Source of the DNA: an uncultured Bacteroidaceae bacterium
Lineage (GTDB): Bacteria; Bacteroidota; Bacteroidia; Bacteroidales; Bacteroidaceae
DNA length: 64,000 nt
Reading direction: 5' to 3'
Assembly (NCBI GenBank): GCA_944321635.1
Contig: CALULY010000016.1
Location: 1-64,000 of the forward strand
Shown: in pieces, positions 1 through 7,700 of the stretch
How positions within the stretch are numbered: position 1 is the first letter of the stretch
Layout: each line of letters starts with the position of its first letter
Notes under the pieces: model-generated
What the model was told of the DNA's origin: nothing
Database searches by the model: none
The model's input: the letters and a program-made list of their open reading frames with translations, nothing else
Position numbers and translations under genes: made by a program

Positions 1-587
1 CATTTCCTCCGTGCATCCTATGACACCGCACCGCCTGCCGTAGAGACGCGATTAATCGCGTCTCTACATTGTCCCGGGCATTCCACGACATCGCACCATC
101 AGCCGTAGAGACGCGATTAATCGCGTCTCTACATTGTCCCGTACATTCCACAACATCGCACCATCTGTCGTAGAGACGCGATTAATCGCGTCTCTACATT
201 GTCCCGTACATTCCACGGCACCGTGCCGTCTGCCGTAGAGACGCGATTAATCGCGTCTCTACATTGTCCCGTACATTCCACGACACCGCACCGTCTGTCG
301 TAGAGACGCGATTAATCGCGTCTCTACATTATCCCGGACATTCCACGGCATCGCGCCGCCTACCGTAGAGACGATGTGCACATCGTCTCTACATTGTCCT
401 GGGCATCCCACGACACCGCGCCGCCTGCCGTAGAGACGCGATTAATCGCGTCTCTACATCGTCCCGTGCATTCCGCGACACCGCGCCATCTGCCGTAGAG
501 ACGCGATTAATCGCGTCTCTGCATTGTCCTGGGCAATCCACGACACCGCGCCGCCTGTCGTAGAGACGATGTGCACATCGTCTCTGC
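1..587. repeat. 65-bp palindromic repeat array 1 (nine units)
   Basis: Nine copies of a 28-bp palindrome (arms GTAGAGAC...GTCTCTAC) start at 40, 105, 170, 235, 300, 365, 430, 495 and 560, an exact 65-bp period. Seven copies have the self-complementary centre GCGATTAATCGC; those at 365 and 560 have GATGTGCACATC, also self-complementary. The 37-bp intervals are conserved (ATTGTCCCGTACATTCC...) rather than unique, which argues against CRISPR. Positions 1-77 are the exact reverse complement of 4982-5058. The array runs into the window edge, so its true outer end is unknown. Confidence 0.95.
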
Positions 588-866
588 ATTGTCCCGCGCA
601 AACGGTCGGTGGGTGCGTGCCTGACGATGACAACAGATGATCCTCCATCTCCCATCAACTCCATCAGTCAGCGGCTGCCAACGGCGGCGACAGTCTTGCC
701 TGCGGTTTTATTAATTGCGGTGTGAGATGTCACCGTGCTTGTCTTTAATGTCACACATTGCAGTGTTAAAAGTTAATCTGTGATGGCTTGTAAATGACAA
801 TAAGTCAAAATAAATGTTACATTTGCTGTCAAGTTATCATTTTATTATTAACTAAACTATTTAATT
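588..866. other. Intergenic region upstream of the GEVED protein gene
   Basis: This stretch begins with a variant array spacer (CCCGCGCAAACGGTCGG at 595-611) that reappears inverted in the second array, then becomes AT-rich leader DNA ahead of the start at 867. Apart from the promoter-like box at 818-825 I see no gene or RNA here. Confidence 0.6.
818..825 (+). promoter_or_regulatory. Bacteroidetes -7 promoter box (TACATTTG)
   Basis: TACATTTG matches the Bacteroidetes -7 consensus TAnnTTTG and lies 41 bp before the start codon at 867. No good TTTG -33 element sits 19-21 bp upstream, so strength is uncertain. Confidence 0.5.
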
Positions 867-3800
867 ATGAGATTCAAAAGCTACGCATTGGCATTGGTCA
901 TGGCGTCGGGGCTTGGGACTGCCGCATTCGCGCAAAGCAGCGAGTGGGGAGTGCCGGGTGGCAGCATCCATCCCACCGAGAGCCGCTATGTGACCTCTGC
1001 CACCACGACAGGTGCCGAGAGGAATCTTTCCTACAGCAACTCGGTCAAGCCGTCCGGGGTTTTCATTGACACGGGGGCAAGTTTCACGGTAGCGCCGGAG
1101 CAGACGTTCACCTTGCACGTGACCACATCCAATGAGATGATGTGGTGCCACGGTGTCATCTATGTCGATTGGAACGGTGACAAGGATTTCGATGACGAAG
1201 GCGAGATGATTGCCAAAATCGGTTTTGACGACACGGACGATGGCTTGCCACAGAACTTCGGAGGTATAGGAGGTGTGGGCAACAAAGACTACATCCTCGA
1301 TTTCACGCAAGAGATGACAGTTCCTGAGGATGCATTCATGGGCGAGACACGCCTTCGCCTGCAATTCCAGGATGCATGGCATTCACCGGATGGGGAAGCA
1401 GGTAAGGGTCATGCACATACTGCCATGGACGACATCGACAAGGGTGGTGTCTATGACTTTGTGATGGACATCCAGAATCCCGAAGTCGCAACTCATGTCA
1501 TGACCGTCACCATCGAAGGACCTGGCACGTTGACCGTGACCGGCAGCGAGGGCACGGAGATCCGCAATGGTGACAGGGTGGTCGAGGGCGAAGAGCTGAC
1601 CATCACCGCTACTCCCGACGCGGGTGCAAACCTCACGTCGTTGACGGTCGGCGGCGAGGACTTCACCAGCGGCGAGACCTACACCGTTACGGGCGAGACG
1701 ACGATTGCCGCGACGTTTGTCAATCCGTGGGGCGCACCCGAAGGGACGTTTGCCAGCGGCGAGACAAACAAGGTCCGTTACGTGACCGAAGCAACCACGA
1801 CGGGGGCGGAGGTTGACCTCGCTTATGAGAACAGCACGGACTACTACGAGAAGCAGGCCTACATCTACACCGGTGCGGGCATGACTGTCGCGCAGGGTCA
1901 GGAGATCACTCTCAATGTCAAGAGCACTGAAAACATGAAGTGGTGCCATGCCATCGTCTGGATAGACTGGAACGGCGACCGCACATTCGACAACGACACT
2001 GAGATGCTGCCCAAGGTCGGATATGACTCAAAAGACGCGGAAAATGCCGGATATAACATCAGTGACGAAGGCAATCCGGATGTCTGTGACTTCACACACC
2101 AGATCACTGTCCCCGAGGATGCGACAGTCGGGCAGACGAGGATGCGCGTGCAGTTCACGAACGCTTGGCACAAGACCGGCGTGCCAACCCCGTCGCACAG
2201 CGCAATGGATGATGTCATGGAGGGTGGCGTCTACGACTTTGACGTCACTGTCGTCGAGGGTGCTGCCGAGCCTGAAGGCGAGTGGAAGGAAATCTATAAT
2301 ATCCCGTTGGGATGGAATACCCAAGCTGGGGCAGAGTTGCAGAGTGACTTGAGTGTGTCGGATGGACTTGGTTTGGCTGACGACTATGAGGTTGTTCCGG
2401 GCTACGATTACTTCTATTATTTAACTGGTTGTAGTACGGATGACTATTTCTATCTCACCGAAGAAGTCCCGGCTGACGGCAAGTATAAGTTCACATTCGA
2501 GGTCTACTATGAGTTTTCATCTGATGCCGACCCGCAAGCATTGTCCTTTAACTTCCTTGGCGACGGTGAGCCATACTCGACCATCGGTCAGTCAGAGCAG
2601 CTGGTCGATGGCCTCCAGACCATCGAGAGCCCGGTGCTTGACCTCACTGCTGGCGACCATGTCTTTGGCGTGAGCCCGGCATTAGACATGTATGGATGGG
2701 ATTGCGCCTACATTGGTGGCTTCCGCCTCTACCAGTTTGTCGAGGTGGGGCCTGATCCGGGACCGGGCGAAGGCGAGTGGGTCGCTGTCTACAGCAACCG
2801 TCTGTCTGGCGCGACGGCGGAAGATGTGGATATCACAGACTTCACTGGTGCTGTAGGTATCGGTGTGCAAATGGCGGACGATGCGGATGGCGCAGTGTTC
2901 GAAGGCGAACCTTATTCTCTCGCTTACGAATACCCATGGCAATACGAGTATGTCTATCTGACATACGAGGTAAAGGAAGCTGGCAAGTATAAGTTCTCTA
3001 TGAGGTCAAGATATGACGGGACTGGCACTGTCTCTGCATACCTTTGCTACGGCTCGTCTGAAGACTTAGATCACGGGAATTTCCCGGCTGTTTCTTCGAC
3101 CTACACGATAACAGCTACCACCGACCTCCCGGGCCAGCTGATGGAAAGCTCGGAGTTTGATTTGGAACCCGGTACCTATAAATTCTGCTTGTTCTTTGAC
3201 GAGAATACGAGCGGCACAGGTAATGGCCAATATCTCTTCATCGGCGACTTCAACCTCTACAAATATGAGGAGGGTGCCGAGCCCACCGACGCATTGTTGA
3301 CCATCGATGCGGAGAACTGCACTGTCACGGTCAAGAACTGGGAAGGCACTGAGGTTGTCACCTACGAGGACGGCGATAGGATACCACTCAACACGAGGTT
3401 GCTCATCCAGGCTACTGCTAATGAGGGTTACACCGATGCCACATTCACCGTCAACGGTCAGAAGTGGAATTCCTACGCTGCATGGGATGTGGAAGAGGAT
3501 GTGCACATCGTTGCCACGGCGGCCAAGGAAGAGGTCTGTGTCGTCAACTACACATTCGAGGGCGAAGAATATGGCTCGATGCAGGTCTATGAGTCCGGCC
3601 TCACCATTAAGGACATTGCTAATGGCGGCACTGTTGCTGTCGGCAGCGCGGTCAATGTCTCTGTCGCGATGAATGAAGAGACTGTCAAAGGCACGATAGT
3701 CATCAACGACGGCGAGCCCGAGGAATTTGACTACGCATCCTGGGATGGCACATACTCAAAGCGCATCAAGATCGAGGAAGGCATGGAGACGCTCAACATA

Positions 3801-4370
3801 GCTGTCAAGCTCGAGCAGGGCGAGGCTCCCAAGACCTACAAGGTGGACTTCTCGATAACCAATCCGGAACTGGCCGACGAGTACTCGTTTGCTTATGACA
3901 ACGACAATGAGCTTGTCGTCGGGTCTAATGACGTGGCCGAGGGCGCACAGCTCGGTTTGATGGTGCTGTTTGAGAGGAACGAGGACGTGAAAGGTGTTGT
4001 TAAGGTCGATGGCGAAGTCGTCGATAGGTTCGACTACGAGTCTTGCAGTGGGACGTACATCGGCACAGTCGTCGAGAGCGTGGACCGCGATCTCAAGGTC
4101 GAGGTCGAGTTGACCGACGGCAGCGGCCTTGGCAGCAAGACGGTTGACGGCGTGGCAGTCTATCCGACCGTCTTCACCGACAATGTGACTGTCGCAGTGC
4201 CCGCCGACGGCAGAGTCACCGTCTATGACCTGAGCGGCGCGGCCGTCTACACCGCCGAGGTGGTTGCCGGCAGCAATGTGCTCGGTCTGGGCAACCTGGG
4301 CGATGGTCTCTATGTCGTCAAGGTCGAGAGCGACGGAGCAAGCACGACGGTGCAGGTGCTCAAGAAATGA
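867..4370 (+). CDS. Large secreted GEVED-domain protein with type IX secretion tail
   Basis: Predicted 1167-residue exported protein of unknown function. A signal peptide covers about residues 1-23 (ending AAFAQ). Two GEVED-type domains are visible at about 95-202 and 360-462, each with the pattern WxDWNGDxxFD...E(M) followed by an ending MDD...GGVYDF. A beta-rich InlB-repeat-like module lies at about 210-285 and a similar one follows residue 800. Two middle modules (about 475-640 and 645-810) resemble each other and look like jelly-roll binding domains. The last 75 or so residues (YPTVF...VTVYDLSGAAVYTAE...GLYVVKV) form a Por/type IX sorting domain, so the protein should be exported by T9SS and attached or released at the surface. 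It is rich in Asp and Glu. The gene stands alone between inverted palindrome arrays with its own terminator. Surface adhesion or binding is an inference. Confidence 0.85.
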   Translation: MRFKSYALALVMASGLGTAAFAQSSEWGVPGGSIHPTESRYVTSATTTGAERNLSYSNSVKPSGVFIDTGASFTVAPEQTFTLHVTTSNEMMWCHGVIYVDWNGDKDFDDEGEMIAKIGFDDTDDGLPQNFGGIGGVGNKDYILDFTQEMTVPEDAFMGETRLRLQFQDAWHSPDGEAGKGHAHTAMDDIDKGGVYDFVMDIQNPEVATHVMTVTIEGPGTLTVTGSEGTEIRNGDRVVEGEELTITATPDAGANLTSLTVGGEDFTSGETYTVTGETTIAATFVNPWGAPEGTFASGETNKVRYVTEATTTGAEVDLAYENSTDYYEKQAYIYTGAGMTVAQGQEITLNVKSTENMKWCHAIVWIDWNGDRTFDNDTEMLPKVGYDSKDAENAGYNISDEGNPDVCDFTHQITVPEDATVGQTRMRVQFTNAWHKTGVPTPSHSAMDDVMEGGVYDFDVTVVEGAAEPEGEWKEIYNIPLGWNTQAGAELQSDLSVSDGLGLADDYEVVPGYDYFYYLTGCSTDDYFYLTEEVPADGKYKFTFEVYYEFSSDADPQALSFNFLGDGEPYSTIGQSEQLVDGLQTIESPVLDLTAGDHVFGVSPALDMYGWDCAYIGGFRLYQFVEVGPDPGPGEGEWVAVYSNRLSGATAEDVDITDFTGAVGIGVQMADDADGAVFEGEPYSLAYEYPWQYEYVYLTYEVKEAGKYKFSMRSRYDGTGTVSAYLCYGSSEDLDHGNFPAVSSTYTITATTDLPGQLMESSEFDLEPGTYKFCLFFDENTSGTGNGQYLFIGDFNLYKYEEGAEPTDALLTIDAENCTVTVKNWEGTEVVTYEDGDRIPLNTRLLIQATANEGYTDATFTVNGQKWNSYAAWDVEEDVHIVATAAKEEVCVVNYTFEGEEYGSMQVYESGLTIKDIANGGTVAVGSAVNVSVAMNEETVKGTIVINDGEPEEFDYASWDGTYSKRIKIEEGMETLNIAVKLEQGEAPKTYKVDFSITNPELADEYSFAYDNDNELVVGSNDVAEGAQLGLMVLFERNEDVKGVVKVDGEVVDRFDYESCSGTYIGTVVESVDRDLKVEVELTDGSGLGSKTVDGVAVYPTVFTDNVTVAVPADGRVTVYDLSGAAVYTAEVVAGSNVLGLGNLGDGLYVVKVESDGASTTVQVLKK

Positions 4371-4402
4371 TCAAACCGCGCTGAGGCGCGCACACTAACC
4401 CG

Positions 4403-4438
4403 GGCGGGGTGGGATTGCTTCCCACCCCGCCTTTTTTG
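4403..4438 (+). terminator. Rho-independent terminator after the GEVED protein
   Basis: Stem GGCGGGGTGGG / CCCACCCCGCC (4403-4413 with 4421-4431), a 7-base loop, then six T residues. It sits 33 bp after the stop at 4370. Confidence 0.9.
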
Positions 4439-4450
4439 TTGGTGATCGGG

Positions 4451-4504
4451 CTAATGGGGCTAATTGGTAAAATTGGGTTAATAGGGCTAATTAGTCTAAT
4501 AATG
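4451..4504. repeat. 9-bp tandem repeat (CTAAT family), six units
   Basis: Six consecutive nonamers start at 4451, 4460, 4469, 4478, 4487 and 4496: CTAATGGGG, CTAATTGGT, AAAATTGGG, TTAATAGGG, CTAATTAGT, CTAATAATG. A three-unit relative is at 16330-16356. Function unknown. Confidence 0.75.
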
Positions 4505-4599
4505 GCATGGTGTCAACGTGGACGGACAAGGGTGATCGCCAAGGCTTTCGCTCTCATGCCGCGCCAGACCATCTGTTGCTGTGGTCGGCATGGGACAAT

Positions 4600-5058
4600 G
4601 CAGAGACGCGATTAATCGCGTCTCTACATCAGGCAGTGCAATGTCGTGGAATGCACGGGACAATGTGAGACGCAAGATGCCAGCGTCTCTACGGCAGGCA
4701 CGTACCCACCGACCGTTTGCGCGGGACAATGCAGAGACGCGATTAATCGCGTCTCTACATCATGTGGCGCGGTGTCGTGGAATGCAGGGGACAATGTAGA
4801 GACGATGTGCACATCGTCTCTACGACAGGCACGCACCCACCGGCCGTTTGCGCGGGACAATGCAGGGACGCGATTAATCGCGTCTCTACGGTAGGCGGTG
4901 CGGTGTCGTGGAATGTACGGGACAATGTAGAGACGCGATTAATCGCGTCTCTACGGCAGACGGCACGGTGCCGTGGAATGTCCGGGACAATGTAGAGACG
5001 CGATTAATCGCGTCTCTACGGCAGGCGGTGCGGTGTCATAGGATGCACGGAGGAAATG
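4600..5058. repeat. 65-bp palindromic repeat array 2 (seven units, inverted relative to array 1)
   Basis: Palindromes of the same family start at about 4600, 4666 (degenerate), 4731, 4796, 4862, 4927 and 4992, spaced 65-66 bp. The copy at 4796 has the GATGTGCACATC centre. Spacers are the reverse complement of those in array 1 and come in two types: one containing CGTGGAATGTACGGGACAA and one containing CACCGACCGTTTGCGCGGG. The end 4982-5058 is a perfect 77-bp inverted copy of 1-77, and a 59-bp stretch within array 1 (235-293) is also matched perfectly in inverted form at 4896-4954. Confidence 0.95.
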
Positions 5059-5167
5059 CGTGGATTGGGCAAATGTGACTGACTAAGCTAATTAGGGCAA
5101 CTGTCCCAACATGACCAATTGCCCAATGCGAGGCGGCGGGCTTGACCGCCACGCCGCCAAAACAAAA

Positions 5168-5199
5168 AAGTCCCGGGGGCGGTAAAGCCTCCGGGACTT
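5168..5199 (-). terminator. Terminator downstream of tRNA-Asp
   Basis: Inverted repeat AAGTCCCGG...CCGGGACTT; read on the minus strand it is followed by a T run (plus-strand AAAAAA at 5164-5169). It ends the minus-strand tRNA transcript. Confidence 0.8.
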
Positions 5200-5212
5200 G
5201 CAATCAGCCGTG

Positions 5213-5286
5213 CGGTGCGTACGGGACTCGAACCCGTGACCCCGTGCGTGACAGGCACGTATTCTAACCAGCTGAACTAACGCACC
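5213..5286 (-). tRNA. tRNA-Asp (GTC)
   Basis: On the minus strand the 7-bp acceptor arms GGTGCGT/ACGCACC pair. The anticodon stem CGTGC/GCACG encloses the loop CTGTCAC with anticodon GTC, and the T arm reads ACGGG-TTCGAGT-CCCGT. The discriminator is G and CCA is not encoded (GCA follows). Length is 74 nt. A TACCTTTG promoter box lies upstream at 5323-5330 and a strong hairpin terminator lies downstream. Confidence 0.97.
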
Positions 5287-5322
5287 GTTTTGTCGGTGCC
5301 GCAGCAGCGGCGATTGCGGGTG

Positions 5323-5330
5323 CAAAGGTA
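5323..5330 (-). promoter_or_regulatory. -7 box of the tRNA-Asp promoter (TACCTTTG)
   Basis: Minus-strand TACCTTTG is a perfect TAnnTTTG box 37 bp upstream of the tRNA 5' end. A CTTG on the minus strand at 5349-5352 is a possible -33 element, 18 bp away. Confidence 0.7.
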
Positions 5331-5426
5331 CTAACTTTTTCTTCCCATGCAAGGATGTTGCGAGAAAAAATGCAGTTTGTCGTCCAAATCACACTCTTTG
5401 TCGCTCCAGGATTGCCCGGTTGTGTG

Positions 5427-6083
5427 TCAACGGACCACGGTGAACCGCCCATTGAGCCATTCCATCCTCACCCCTTGGGGCTTGAGCCAGCGGCGTAGCC
5501 TGTCCGCCTCCTCACGTGTGGCATAGTCGGCGACAGTCGTCCGCACCGTGAGTGACGGGCTGTCGGGTGACAACTCAATCTCAAAGAGGTCTATGTCGGC
5601 CAGCGAAGAGTGCGCCACACTGTCTGCCATGAACGTCGAGTCGCTGTGGATCAAGAAGTCTTCTACCTGCGGCATGGTGAAATGGTCGTCCTCATCGAGC
5701 CTCTCCCAACCGGTCGTGTAGAATCTCACGTCGCTCAGGCACGCTCCCGGGCAGACTGTCCTTGCAATGCAGACGACATTGGTCGAGTCGTTGAGCGGCA
5801 ACATCTTGAGCTGCATCGTCCCGGCAGCCGAAGTCTTTAGTGAGATGTAGGTGTCGTTCATCCGCGTCATCACGACAGTCGAGTCAAAGGCATTGGTGAC
5901 AGCCGCGCGCATCCCGTTGTCGATGAAATCCACAAGGTCAGCCCTGTTGACATCTGTCAATGCCGGCAGCAGCTCCCTTGGCATGGAGACAAACACGTCG
6001 GCGACCCGTTGCGCCATGGCCGGGGCTGCTGACATCGCCAGTGCGATGAGCGAAGCCGCGCAGTGGTGTGCAATCTTGTCCAT
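5427..6083 (-). CDS. DUF3256 family exported protein
   Basis: 218 residues with a signal peptide ending near AMAQ (residue 25). The mature part begins VADVFVSMPRELLPALTDVNR and has the alternating beta pattern of the Bacteroidetes DUF3256 family, which is typically encoded beside a small exonuclease gene as it is here. The family has no established function; periplasmic or outer-membrane location is inferred from the signal peptide. It is the last gene of a minus-strand group (HAD phosphatase, DnaQ-like exonuclease, this gene) and starts 12 bp after the exonuclease stop, so the genes are probably co-transcribed. Family assignment is by remembered sequence pattern and length. Confidence 0.75.
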   Translation of the reverse strand: MDKIAHHCAASLIALAMSAAPAMAQRVADVFVSMPRELLPALTDVNRADLVDFIDNGMRAAVTNAFDSTVVMTRMNDTYISLKTSAAGTMQLKMLPLNDSTNVVCIARTVCPGACLSDVRFYTTGWERLDEDDHFTMPQVEDFLIHSDSTFMADSVAHSSLADIDLFEIELSPDSPSLTVRTTVADYATREEADRLRRWLKPQGVRMEWLNGRFTVVR

Positions 6084-6095
6084 ATCAGTAGGTTT

Positions 6096-6590
6096 TCACA
6101 AAATCTCAATCGCTATGTGCGCACAGGCCTCTGCATCGGCCAGCGCATTGTGGTGGTTCTCAAGGTCGAATCCGCAGGCCGCAGCCACCGTGCCAAGGCA
6201 ATGGTCGGGCAGCTGCTTGCCATAGTGCCGTCGTGCCGCGATGCACGTGCAATGGAACTCGTAGCCCGGGTAGTCCATCCCATAGGCAGCGAATGCCGCC
6301 ATCAGGCATCCACGGTCAAAAGCCGCGTTGTGCGCGACAAAAGGCAGCCCGCCGACTTTCGCCTCGACCTCTGCCCACACCTCGGGGAACGGGCGTTCCA
6401 GCCGCGTGGATGCAAAGTCGAGCCCGTGGATTCCAGTGTTCCACCAATCATAATAGTTGGGACGCGGGCGGATCAGGCTGTAATAGCTGTCAACCACCTG
6501 TCCCCCGCGCACGATCACCACACCCACGCTGCACACGCTGCCGCGCTCGCGGTTGGCTGTCTCAAAGTCTATGGCCGCAAAGTCATCCAT
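6096..6590 (-). CDS. DnaQ-like DEDDh 3'-5' exonuclease
   Basis: 164-residue single-domain exonuclease of the DNA polymerase III epsilon fold. The catalytic residues are all visible: D8 and E10 (AIDFET), D92 (AHNAAFD), and H147 and D152 (HHNALADAEA), giving the DEDDh set. At this length only the catalytic domain is present, without a polymerase-binding tail, so it is more likely a stand-alone DNA or RNA trimming enzyme than the replicative proofreading subunit; that is inference. Its start abuts the stop codon of the upstream HAD gene, which supports translational coupling. Confidence 0.88.
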   Translation of the reverse strand: MDDFAAIDFETANRERGSVCSVGVVIVRGGQVVDSYYSLIRPRPNYYDWWNTGIHGLDFASTRLERPFPEVWAEVEAKVGGLPFVAHNAAFDRGCLMAAFAAYGMDYPGYEFHCTCIAARRHYGKQLPDHCLGTVAAACGFDLENHHNALADAEACAHIAIEIL

Positions 6591-7220
6591 TCAGCTGTCC
6601 CCTTTGAGTGCCGCGCCAATCTTCTCCGTCCAGTCCTCGCCTTCCTCGACGAGCAGCGTGGCGAAGCCCAGTTTGCGCGCGGTCTCGATGTTTGCCGCCC
6701 CGTCATCTACAAAGAGCGTCTCCTCTGGCAGGAGCGGGGCATCGTCGATCATCCTCTGGAAGATCTCCGGCGAAGGTTTGGTCACGCCGAGCTTGTAGGA
6801 GAGGAAAAGTTTGTCGAAGTAGTAGTCCAGCGGCCGCCCCCACGGTGTGAAGCGCGTGCTCCGCGCCCATCCCATGACAAATGGGTTGGTGTTGCTGAGC
6901 AGGTACATCTTGTATTTGCGATGGAGTTCCTCCAACATCCTCATGCGTTTCTCTGAGACCGTGCGGAAGAAACCGAGCCATGCCTCCTCCGCCTCCTCAC
7001 GTGTGACGGGCTTGCCGCCGCACAGGTCGGAAAGCCGTGCGAGGAACGTGTCCTGGTCGATCTTCCCCTCCTCAAGGTCGAGGAATATCCCGTTTTGCTT
7101 GTAACGGTCCAGCAGCACTCCCGCGTTGGCGAGCCCGATGCGGGCAAACTCCTTGACGGCATCTTCCCAATAGATGTCAACGACCACGCCGCCAAAATCA
7201 AATACCAAGTTCTTAATCAT
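6591..7220 (-). CDS. HAD-superfamily phosphatase (YihX-like subfamily)
   Basis: 209 residues from the Met that opens MIKNLVFDFGGVVVD; an earlier in-frame start at 7268 adds 16 basic residues and would overlap the promoter, so the shorter start is chosen. HAD motif I is D8-F-G, which has Gly at the second-Asp position like the YihX type. Motif II is LLSNTN, followed by a conserved Lys in LGVTKPSPEIF and motif IV FVDDGAANIETA. YihX-type enzymes remove phosphate from sugar phosphates such as glucose-1-phosphate; the substrate here is unknown. It is the first gene of a three-gene minus-strand unit with its own promoter at 7248-7279. Confidence 0.85.
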   Translation of the reverse strand: MIKNLVFDFGGVVVDIYWEDAVKEFARIGLANAGVLLDRYKQNGIFLDLEEGKIDQDTFLARLSDLCGGKPVTREEAEEAWLGFFRTVSEKRMRMLEELHRKYKMYLLSNTNPFVMGWARSTRFTPWGRPLDYYFDKLFLSYKLGVTKPSPEIFQRMIDDAPLLPEETLFVDDGAANIETARKLGFATLLVEEGEDWTEKIGAALKGDS

Positions 7221-7247
7221 GCTTGTCGTCCGCTTGTTTTGTCGCCG

Positions 7248-7279
7248 CAAAGTTAATGCAAACCTCACAGCCCGGCAAA
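7248..7279 (-). promoter_or_regulatory. Promoter of the HAD-exonuclease-DUF3256 unit
   Basis: On the minus strand TTTG (7276-7279), a 20-bp spacer, then TAACTTTG (7248-7255). This fits the Bacteroidetes TTTG-N19-21-TAnnTTTG pattern and lies 28 bp upstream of the start at 7220. Confidence 0.75.
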
Positions 7280-7377
7280 CCGTCTGCGTGGCATCCGTCC
7301 CGGGCGGCAGGGCGGGGCGGCGTCATCATTTGCCGTCAGGATGCTGCTCGGTCGCCGTTTGGCGCCTTTGTCGGCGG

Positions 7378-7487
7378 CATACGATGGCACATCAGTTAGC
7401 ATACGATGTTTTTTGCGATTGCATACAATGTTTCCGGTCGTAGCATACAATGTTTCCGCCATTACCATGCAATGCTTTTGCACATGG
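7378..7487. repeat. 22-bp-period CATNNNATG array, five units
   Basis: CATACGATG, CATACGATG, CATACAATG, CATACAATG and CATGCAATG begin at 7378, 7400, 7422, 7444 and 7466, exactly 22 bp apart. Each core is a CAT/ATG inverted pair; the 13-bp tails vary but favour TTTNCG. The array fills part of the divergent gap between the HAD phosphatase and the TPR/PD40 gene (7221-7700). Four other arrays of this family are in the window. Confidence 0.9.
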
Positions 7488-7578
7488 TCTGCCGGGTCGC
7501 CTGTGCTATCCATGGGCGCATAAGGAAGATTTAACATAAACAGATGCCACCACGCCCGCACGCTGATGGATTTATGTA

Positions 7579-7586
7579 TATATTTG
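7579..7586 (+). promoter_or_regulatory. -7 promoter box (TATATTTG)
   Basis: Perfect TAnnTTTG 114 bp before the proposed start at 7701, with no clear -33 element. It is a plausible promoter for the TPR/PD40-phosphorylase pair. Confidence 0.45.
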
Positions 7587-7700
7587 CCTGAGCGATTATA
7601 GGATGCGGCGCGGCATGGCTGGCAAGAAAGTGCCCTTTCCTGCCTGTTCTGTTCCCGCCATTTCCTGTGATTGGTTTGCCAAAACAGAATGTACCGACAG

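Noticed and set aside
40-587. CRISPR-like array (direct repeats at regular spacing)
   Set aside because: The intervals are conserved between units, the repeat is a perfect palindrome, and no cas gene is in the window.
389-664. Arg- and Cys-rich ORFs through the palindrome arrays (also 4581-4995)
   Set aside because: They merely translate the 65-bp repeats, appear on both strands, and have no start signals or family pattern.
1-5058. Insertion sequence or composite transposon
   Set aside because: No transposase or resolvase gene lies between the inverted ends, and target duplications cannot be seen because the left edge is cut off. Left as a finding, not called as a mobile element.
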